From NCBI GenBank assembly GCA_018857735.1, contig JABMCL010003179.1, positions 90,001-154,000 on the forward strand: a DNA stretch of 64,000 bases, written 5' to 3'. Within the stretch, counting starts at the first letter, position 1. Every line of letters begins with the position of its first letter. The notes under the pieces were generated by a model. That model worked only from the letters and a program-made list of their open reading frames with translations. It had not been told where the DNA came from and made no database searches. This document shows positions 32,620 to 64,000 of the stretch, one piece after another. Position numbers and translations under genes: made by a program. Source of the DNA: Alviniconcha marisindica. Taxonomy: Eukaryota > Mollusca > Gastropoda > Provannidae.

Positions 32620-35600
32620 CAGAGTTAGTTGTACGGTTAGCTTGACACTTCGCTCTGCTAATTTTCGCTAATTAGTGTTGTTAACCACTGTTGTATCACC
32701 TCGATTTGTGTATGGTCCATCGTGCGAAGACGCGCTGATCATGCCAGTGCCAAATTCGACTTTTAGAGCCGTGTGTGGCCAATTCTACTGGACATTTCAA
32801 CAGTTCATGTCTGAAAGAGCAAAACTAGCCAGAGGTGCGCGGGTCAGTGTGATGAGAGCGTGCTGGCCACTGACCTTTGTTCGGACTGTGTCTGTGTGCA
32901 CTGCGCTACTGGCGACGTGTGGTATCAACCACAAACACTTAGACTCCAGACACAGTGTCGTCTTCGAGGCAGGCTGTGAAAGAAAGGACAGTTCCTCTAC
33001 TCAACAGCCGATTGCTGCCCTACAAACCTCGATGCAGATGCTAGCGATCGCCACCAGGTTTGCAAGGATGGCACATCACGCGTATGGAGCACCAGGCAGG
33101 TACTTCATCGTCGTACTGTCCAGTGGGGTACTGGCCGGCATGTCTGCAGTTGGCGTGGCAGTGACAGTGTGCCTCGTTGGATACTTGCTTGCTTGCTTGT
33201 GGGGATGTCGAGCCGAATCCGGGACCAGGACAAAGTAGCGAGGACGGCACGGAACTTCAAAATGGCGCTGCCGACAGTTTGCTGCAGGCATATAACAACC
33301 AAACATTCTTTGACCGCCTTCATGCAGATATGGCGCACACAATGAACCAGGCTGTGTCAAGAATGGAGACTGCAACCCAACAGCAAGGAAAAAAGATTGA
33401 GGAACGGCTTAGAAGCGTTGAGGACAAGATCGACCGTCGGCTGTGTGAAGTAGAGACACGTCAGACCCAGCTCGCCAACTGCATGGACAGTCTTCACTCG
33501 GAGTGCCAGGCACTGCGGTCGGATAATCAGGACCTTAGAGGTACCGTGAACTACCTGACCGAAAAGTGCGACTACATGGAGAACCAGAGCAGGCGCAACA
33601 ACTTGGTGTTCACAGGCTTCGCATCGGTGAGGGAGGGCTTTGAATCGTGGGAGGACTGCGAAAGGAAAGTAAAAGCCTGTGTGAAAGAGGGCATGTGCGT
33701 CACGGAGAGGTTGGAGACCGAGCGGACACACAGAGCGGGGAAAGCCATCGTCGTTCGATTTTTGTCTTACAAGCAGAAGATGTTGGTGCTGACAAATGCG
33801 CGCAAGCTGAAGACTACGACAACATCTACGTCAGAGAAGACTTTTCGGAAACTGTCCAGAAGAAACGTCAAGCACTGATGACTTTACAGAGAGAACTGAG
33901 GCAGAAGGGCCACAGCGCTAAACTGCGTTTTGATAAACTCATTACCGAGGACTCGATGTACATCTACGATCTCTTCAACGACCGAATCATGAGACACAAC
34001 AGACGTGACAAGCAGCCAGCCACGAACCCCGATGTTCCACGACACGAGTCCGGCAAAGCGGTCGCTCCTGGGAAGGAGCGGGTGCCAGAAACGTTCATCG
34101 TGGAGCCACCCCTGATCCACGACCAACAGCGCAGTCAGAACACCGACCTGGACCACCACAGGACTCTTCAGACTACCTGCTGCAATCTTCCCAGTTCCCT
34201 CCTCTGCGTCCAGCGCGGAACACAAGTGCCAGACAGCCAGACCAGGACCCCGCCGACAGCGGCCACACCGGCCTGGCGACCGCCCAAGGCAGCTCGCGTC
34301 CTGGACATGAACGGCAGCGCGATGCCGTTCCAGCAACGGGGGGAAAGGGCAACGACACGCCACACTGCACACGTCGGCAGTCCCAGACAGGCATCGCAAC
34401 CGCTGACAGACTGACAGAAGGAAGGGGCCAGAGGGACAGCATCGAAGCTATTCCGGACCACCAAAGCTCCGCAGTCTCCGCCAACTACACCAACAACAGC
34501 GACAGCGAAACGAACGATTCTAGTGTGACAGACGAGCGAAGAGGGTCGGCTAGTGTTTACAATCTGCGCGTCCGTGACAACAGCCAGGCTGACACGGATG
34601 CGAGTCAAAGTGACACAACAGCGGAGAGTGGCAACCGTGTGACGCGAAGAACAGCTGCAGCCGCACGTGCAATCCGTGACAGTGTCACGCGTGTTCGCGG
34701 TTTTGGCAGGGGCCATGGAAAAAACTCACCTTCCCAGGGCCGTATTGACACGATGTTCCATACTCAGCGCTCCGCCAACGAAGAAAGCAACGCCAGTGCA
34801 GTCAAATAATACAGGCGTGGTAGATGGGAGTGATGCGGACGATACTGACGCGCTTTTCGACGACGCAGCCGATACCTAGGAATACGGCCGGCCCCGGTTT
34901 ATACGGTCTGTATCTTTCTTACTGTACAATGTGACAGGTATTGCGAGTAAACTTTCTGACTGTGATTGGATGAAATATGTTGAACAGTTTGATTTTGTAA
35001 CGTTGGTAGAAACCTTTGCTGACAACACTTTTGATATGTCTGGTGTGTGTTTTTCTGTGATTATGTCAAATTCGTCTGTCCAGCTGTCAAGTTGTCATAC
35101 CAAGGGAGACGATCAGGCGGTGTTTTCGTGATGGTTAAGAAGCATATCAGTAAGTTTGTGGAAAGAACATTAGTGTTCAGTGCGATAGTGTGATTGTTAA
35201 AAGTTGTCAAGAACTCTGCTTGGTACGGAGGATGACTGTCTATGTTTATCAACGTATGTACCGCCCAGCGGCAGTCCTTTCTACGACTCAGCGGACTCCA
35301 ACTGTCATATTGCAGAAGTCGAAAAATGTATTTGTGATCTTCTAGAGGAGTTCGGTGATGTGAACATCATTTGTAATGGCGACTTTAATGCAAGAACAGC
35401 CAACTACCAAGTTAATCAGGATTTTGTACAGAATTATGAGAATGACATGGCTGATAAGATAGAGATGTTGGAGTGCAGTCGAATCTCGCAAGACAGCCAG
35501 ATAAACGACTTTGGGAAAAGACTCCTGGAGCTGTGTACATTGTTTGATCTCCAGTTAATCAATGGCTGTCGGCCATGGGATAATTACGGCAAGTTCACCT

Positions 35601-35870
35601 TTATATCTGACCAGTGTGGTGGATTATTTTCTAATGTCCAGCAGTTTGTTAGACTTTGTCCATACCTTTTCTGTAGAAGATAGAATTGAATCAGATCACA
35701 TGCCGGTTGAGCTGTATTACAATTTTTACACTGACCAAAACGCACATCTAGCTGAAAAATACAGGCGAAAAAGGAAAACATATTTTGGTGCGAAGAAAGG
35801 GTTCAGGATTTTATAGATTACGTTACATCCGTAGAGTTCAGGGACCATGTTGAGAGAGCAACTGGGATGA
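32620..35870 (+). mobile_element. LINE 5' half: ORF1 with 2A-like motif, RRM, and APE endonuclease; frameshifted
   Basis: ORF1 likely starts at ATG 32741. About 150 residues end in a hydrophobic segment, followed by GDVEPNPGP (33201-33227), a full match to the 2A ribosome-skipping consensus. After it come a coiled coil (about 33340-33560) and a L1-ORF1p-type RNA-binding domain (RRNNLVFTGF, HRAGKAIVVRFLSYKQKM). The C-terminal part EDYDNIYVREDFSETVQKKR is in another frame from about 33810. The ORF2 APE endonuclease starts near 34930 (VTGIASKLSDCDW, VTLVETFADN), with GRRSGGVFVMVKKH, GDFNART near 35380 and SDHMPVEL near 35697. It breaks off at a GT-rich repeat before any RT. Several frameshifts make it non-functional. 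2A motifs are known in some APE-type LINEs. Confidence 0.85.
33184..33227 (+). other. 2A-like peptide coding site next to (CTTG)4
   Basis: CTTG occurs four times at 33184-33199. The upstream ORF1 frame reads through as YLLACLWGC. The downstream frame holds LLACGDVEPNPGP. The two frames differ by exactly one 4-base unit, so a single repeat slippage explains the break. The expected skip lies between Gly (33222-33224) and Pro (33225-33227). Confidence 0.85.
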
Positions 35871-35889
35871 TGGACATATGCGGACCGAG

Positions 35890-36010
35890 AGACACGGCGT
35901 GTGTGTGTGCGTACGTGCGTGCGTGCGTATGTGCGTGCGTGTGTGCGTGCGTGCGTGCGTGCGTGCGTGTGTGTGTGTTGTGTATGTGCAGGTGCGCGCG
36001 CGTGAGTGTG
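35890..36010. repeat. (GTGC/GT)n low-complexity repeat
   Basis: GTGTGTGC and GCGTGCGT units; cuts off the LINE endonuclease. Confidence 0.85.
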
Positions 36011-36042
36011 CGCATCGAAGCTTAGAAATAATCAAAGTAGTA

Positions 36043-36174
36043 ATTCACCATTTCAGATTTTACGCGACATTCTGCTGAGACAGCCGGTTCAAACCGATGT
36101 TGTCAGTGAGGTTTGAACCGGCAACCAGACTGGCTATCTCAGCACAATGTCGCGTAAAATCTGAAACGGTGAAT
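36043..36174. repeat. Short inverted-repeat element, about 132 bp
   Basis: Left arm ATTCACCATTTCAGATTTTA...GCCGGTTCAAACC and right arm GGTTTGAACCGGC...TAAAATCTGAAACGGTGAAT are near-perfect complements around a 14-base loop. It looks like a small MITE; the family is unknown. Confidence 0.75.
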
Positions 36175-36349
36175 TTAACTTTGATTGGTTCTAAGCTAAC
36201 AGTGCTGTCAGCCAATCATGAGAGACTGGTTAATAACGGTGTGTTTATTGTTACTAGCACCTCTGCAGTCAGTACAAATATATGAAAGTCATGTGAACAT
36301 TGGTTTATTATAGAATGCAGACATCCAAATGTTTCCCATTTTAAGTCAT

Positions 36350-36422
36350 GTGGACACACACACACACACACACACACCACACACAACACACACACAACAC
36401 AACACACACACACACACACACT
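36350..36422. repeat. (AC)n microsatellite
   Basis: AC units with several AACAC interruptions. Confidence 0.9.
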
Positions 36423-36737
36423 GCATCAACAATATTGGTAAGATCAGAAACATTATAATTTATAGAGTCCTTGCTGGTCCAAAGTTTTGCTGTACTCTCA
36501 ATAACAAAGACTGGAGCAATTAAGGTAGAACATGAGATACGTATACCTAAAGGGGTCTACATGCGTGTGCACGTTAAAGATTCCACGACAGTGGAAACGC
36601 TTTGCAATGGGAATTTGCGTAGAAGTTTCTCCCATCGTTTGAAATGGATGAGTTGACTCTGCAGGGCAGCTGCATGATGTACCAGGAACAGATCTACCCG
36701 ACTTTTTCGTGGGGAACAGTTCCAGCAGGACAGTGAA

Positions 36738-36795
<58 letters not shown>
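36738..36795. repeat. (AC)n microsatellite
   Basis: About 28 AC units. Confidence 0.95.
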
Positions 36796-36803
<8 letters not shown>

Positions 36804-37124
36804 ACACAAGCGAGCACGAACGCAAACTCGGCCAACAAAGCAAACAGGCGAAAGCAAAAGACCACCATCAAACAGAGCAAACAAGCTAAACTGTCCAAAG
36901 TGGACAATGTTGACGGCGAGTTGATGGTTTCCTCGAGCGTGGTGATTTGACGGTTGTGTCGAGTGTTGACGATGATTTTTATGTTGAATGTTGAGAGTGG
37001 ATGACACAGTTCCACCTGCATGAAGACTTCATGTAGATAATCACGCGCACACAATTTCTAGTGTGTTGTCTTGCCTCTTTCTGACAAAAGAAAACAAGCG
37101 GATCATTCAGTTTCACATAATTTA

Positions 37125-37440
37125 TACTCTCTCTCACCCCCATCTCTCTCTCCCTCTCTCTCACCCCCCACCCCTCTCTCTCTCCTCCCTTCCCGTCTGT
37201 CTCCAGCCCCCCCCCCCCCCCCTCGCACCCACTCACTCTACCCGTTTCCATCCCCGTCTCCTTCTCCCTTCCGCTCTCCCTCCCCGTCCCCCGTCTCTCT
37301 CCCCATTTCCTTCTCGTCTCCCTCTCCCTTCACCTCTCTACCTGTCTCCCTCCCCCTCCCCCTCTCTACCCGTCTCCCTACCCCTCCCCCTCTCTACCCG
37401 TCTCCCTACCCCTCCCCCTCTCTACCCGTCTCCCTTACCC
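37125..37440. repeat. Pyrimidine-rich CTCTCTACCCGTCTCCCT repeat
   Basis: Contains tandem CCCCTCTCTACCCGTCTCCC units at 37325-37435, the same unit that fills 40130-41690. Open frames are artefacts. Confidence 0.85.
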
Positions 37441-37469
37441 TCCACATGGAAACACAACATAGCTCAACC

Positions 37470-37628
37470 AGTTTTTCACTTCATTTTTCATCGTTTTTGA
37501 CCGTTTAGCTGTTGTTTAAGTGTCGTTTTGTAGCTTGACAAAGTCAAAGGGATTACCCAGAAAATGTTGCTGGTTTTGTCTTGTCCTAATAAACAACGTT
37601 CTTTTGAACCTTTTATGTGCTTAGATCT
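37470..37628 (+). repeat. Dispersed repeat family A, copy 2
   Basis: GTCGTTTTGTAGCTTGACAA, GTCCTAATAAAC and GTTCTTTTGAACCTTTTATG match the copies at 14035-14180 and 44320-44468. Confidence 0.7.
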
Positions 37629-37863
37629 TGTCTGTCTGTTTATATTATCTATGACACTCTATTTGCTGGTGATAGTAGCTGTAATAAAGTTTTGTTGTGT
37701 AGTACCAATGCCTTTACGTTTGGTTTGTGGTCTGTTTTGAGTTAACCGCACTGTTCTGCTTGAATGCCTTCTGGTACAAAATCCAGCGAGAACAAAAACG
37801 TTCGCCTCAATTAATTCCTCTGCTCGTGTACATACCGGGAAAGTCTACAAAACGCCGTGTTAC

Positions 37864-61428
<23,565 letters not shown>

Positions 61429-61479
61429 TTGTATGTGGTAATGTTGTTGTATGGAGACACTGACCGTGTTCGCTTTCAC

Positions 61480-61925
61480 CGGCCAAGTATGTATGTAACA
61501 GGTAGAGGAAACAAAAACTCAAGACTTTATCTCAACTTAAATTTGATGGGGTTTGTTTGCCCCGATGATTTTATATCAAATATAGATAGCGAGTTTCGTA
61601 CGTGGCTGTTAGCGGCTGCAGTTGTAGAGGTTTGCCGGCGGGCCTTTCGCTGCCGTGCCCTTTCTGACGTCAGTGTCACCTGCAGCGGAGCCGGCCGCGA
61701 GGCGTGTCAGTGGCACAGTGGAACACGTGGAGAAAACTCGCTTCTTACACTTGGTGCAATATCAACGTGGTATTGCAACGGAATGAGCCTTCTAAACACA
61801 TTTTGTGTCCAAGGTGTACAAGAGATCAAACTTTGAATTGAAAAATTTGGATTTGTTAATGTTTTCTAAAAAACTGAAATACTACTGCTAGTGCTACTAC
61901 CGCTATTAATACTACTTCTGCTACT
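61480..61925. other. Sequence upstream of the SLC22 start
   Basis: Possible promoter/5' UTR region by position. A plus-strand 139-codon frame at 61417-61836 overlaps exon 1 and has no recognised motif. (CTACTG)-like triplets at 61880-61925. Confidence 0.35.
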
Positions 61926-61927
61926 GC

Positions 61928-61942
61928 ACGCACACACACACA

Positions 61943-62011
<69 letters not shown>
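61928..62011. repeat. (ACGC)n and (AC)n microsatellite
   Basis: ACGC units 61941-61980, then AC units. Confidence 0.95.
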
Positions 62012-62014
<3 letters not shown>

Positions 62015-62040
62015 TCACGACAGACATTTTTCATCACAGG

Positions 62041-62652
62041 CAGATGACAACGGTTCAAGAACAGCTCTGGGACAGTGTTACACATTTTTAAGATCATGAC
62101 GCACATAGTCATATGTTTGAACCAGCGTTGATTATAAGTTGATAACAGTCTCTATTTCGATGTATATTGTGTGTGTCTTATGTTTGTTCAGCGCTTTGAC
62201 TTTGAGCTGCATTATGATTAAAGTATTCGAAAAATTTAAAGGGCAATTTTGTTTTTGTTTTTTGTTGTTTTCACGGAAGCACTGTCTCACCTCACTGAGT
62301 GACTGAAGTTAGACAGGACTATATCATAGTCACAGTAACACCCTGACAGATGACAACGGTTCAAGAACAGCTCTGGGACAGTGTTACACATTTTTAAGAT
62401 CATGACGCACATAGTCATATGTTTGAACCAGCGTTGATTATAAGTTGATAACAGTCTCTATTTCGATGTATATTGTGTGTGTCTTATGTTTGTTCAGCGC
62501 TTTGACTTTGAGCTGCATTATGATTAAAGTATTCGAAAAATTTAAAGGGCAATTTTGTTTTTGTTTTTTGTTGTTTTCACGGAAGCACTGTCTCACCTCA
62601 CTGAGTGACTGAAGTTAGACAGGACTATATCATAGTCACAGTAACACCCTTA
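62041..62652. repeat. 306-bp tandem duplication, two apparently identical copies
   Basis: CAGATGACAACGGTTCAAGA begins at 62041 and again at 62347, and both copies run through GACTATATCATAGTCACAGT AACACCCT. No difference was seen by eye. The unit includes CAGCGCTTTGACTTTGAGCT, probably a retroposon tail. Confidence 0.9.
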
Positions 62653-62762
62653 TTTTGCCCGATCTGAAAGCCGACCTGAAAGCATAGGTCTTTGCGTATC
62701 TAGGTCTTTGTTGAATCTATAGTCCAATCTGATTTGCAGTTTATGTGGCCGAATGGCGCGCG

Positions 62763-62785
62763 TTATATATATATATATATATATT
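62763..62785. repeat. (AT)n microsatellite
   Basis: About ten AT units. Confidence 0.9.
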
Positions 62786-62987
62786 ACTTAATGAAACGTA
62801 ATGGGCTGTGCTGGGCTGTCTTGCTGTCGTTTGAGTCAGAAAGGGATTAAGACCACGATTTTTGCTACCCGCTCCTTGCACTGTTTTTCAGTTGTTGGTT
62901 TTATGTAATAAGATTATTTTCTTTCTTGTATATTGCTGCTTCTCATATACATGTACATTATCTTTCTTGTATACATATTGTTATCAC

Positions 62988-63114
<127 letters not shown>

Positions 63115-63435
63115 CTGCAGCTTTATTGCCAAGTGTGAATGCTATTGCACCAGGACTGTTTCATGGTGCCAAGTTCACCCGCTCACACATTCAAGCCAAT
63201 CATGAGATGACAAGCCATGTTACAATAACATCAGAAAATGATGGTAGAAATTCACTGATAAATAATTACATAAAAGATCCAGCCAACATTAGAGCTGCAC
63301 ATATCATATCACTAACATTGCGTCTAGCACCTAACGTTAATTTTTTTAATTTTTTTGCTGTCCATATCCTCTCCCTACTTTTTATCTGCAACAGTTTTGG
63401 CCGACACAGTTACTCGTGCAGGCCCGCAAAATAAA

Positions 63436-63945
63436 ATAGGTCCCCCTGCTCATCGGCATAACCAGCTAATTGATTTAAGGTTGGTTCACCCTGCTCATCG
63501 GCATAACCAGCTAATTGATTTAAGGTTGGTTCACCCTGCTCATCGGCATAACCAGTTAATTGATTTAAAGTTAGTTCACCCTGCTCGTCGGCATAACCAG
63601 TTAATTGATTTAAGGTTGGTTCACCCTGCTCGTCGGCATAACCAGCTAATTGATTTAAGGTTGGTTCACCCTGCTCATCGGCATAACCAGTTAATTGATT
63701 TAAGGTTGGTTCACCCTGCTCATCGGCATAACCAGTTAATTGATTTAAGGTTGGTTCACCCTGCTCATCGGCATAACCAGTTCTGACTGATTTAAGGTTG
63801 GTTCACCCTGCTCATCGGCATAACCAGTTAATTGATTTAAGGTTGGTTCACCCTGCTCATCGGCATAACCAGTTAATTGATTTAAGGTTGGTTCACCCTG
63901 CTCATCGGCATAACCAGTTAATTGATTTAAGGTTGGTTCCCGTGC
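63436..63945. repeat. 45-bp minisatellite, about 11 copies
   Basis: Unit GGTTGGTTCACCCTGCTCAT, CGGCATAACCAGTTAATTGA TTTAA, exact period 45 except for one copy altered at 63780-63792 (TTCTGACTGATT). Because 45 is a multiple of three the unit is open in at least one frame on each strand (plus RLVHPAHRHNQLIDL, minus GEPTLNQLTGYADEQ). Confidence 0.93.
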
Positions 63946-64000
63946 TAAGCGCCCACGGAAAGGTCTGAACTCTTCCAAATATGCATGCCTCGCTTTGCTT

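Noticed and set aside
33076..34716. Minus-strand open frames opposite the LINE ORF1 region
   Set aside because: They are shadows of the plus-strand LINE coding sequence, which has recognisable domains.

Overview
This 64-kb window is animal nuclear DNA, most likely from a mollusc and probably a marine gastropod. The protein-coding genes are split by GT-AG introns. Simple-sequence DNA is very dense: (AC/GT)n, (AG/CT)n and at least a dozen minisatellite arrays. The retrotransposon debris is of APE-endonuclease LINE types common in molluscs, including one with a 2A-like peptide. The species call is inference; no prokaryotic features were seen.

Three genes are recognisable, all on the minus strand. 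(1) An MFSD6-like major facilitator gene has six exons between 14377 and 6082. Exon phases join without conflict and give about 729 residues if the last exon is read to its stop at 6082. (2) A GIMAP/AIG1-family GTPase has three coding exons, 27178-27115, 24474-24308 and 22732-22085 (292 residues), ending in a putative C-terminal membrane anchor. (3) An SLC22-type organic cation/anion transporter has nine exons from 61428 to 37864 (about 572 residues). All eight junctions agree in phase; the last short exon was not found.

Layout: 1-5.5 kb holds a poor-quality low-complexity stretch and minisatellites. 6-14.4 kb is the MFSD6-like gene, whose introns are mostly tandem repeats. 14.4-21.7 kb holds microsatellites, SINE-like repeats and a large palindrome. 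22-27.2 kb is the GIMAP gene. 28.3-36.2 kb holds a MITE, SINE-like repeats and pieces of LINEs, one carrying a 2A-like motif. 37.8-61.4 kb is the SLC22 gene, with introns filled by minisatellites, LINE fragments and a nest of transposons. 61.5-64 kb is a 306-bp duplication and a 45-bp minisatellite.

The most unusual signal is that several minisatellites are built from the exon-intron junctions of the two transporter genes, so that splice donors or acceptors are copied many times in tandem. Other notable items are a LINE inserted in a MITE that sits at the centre of a long palindrome, a 2A-like peptide put out of frame by one extra CTTG unit, and a perfect 27-bp hairpin.
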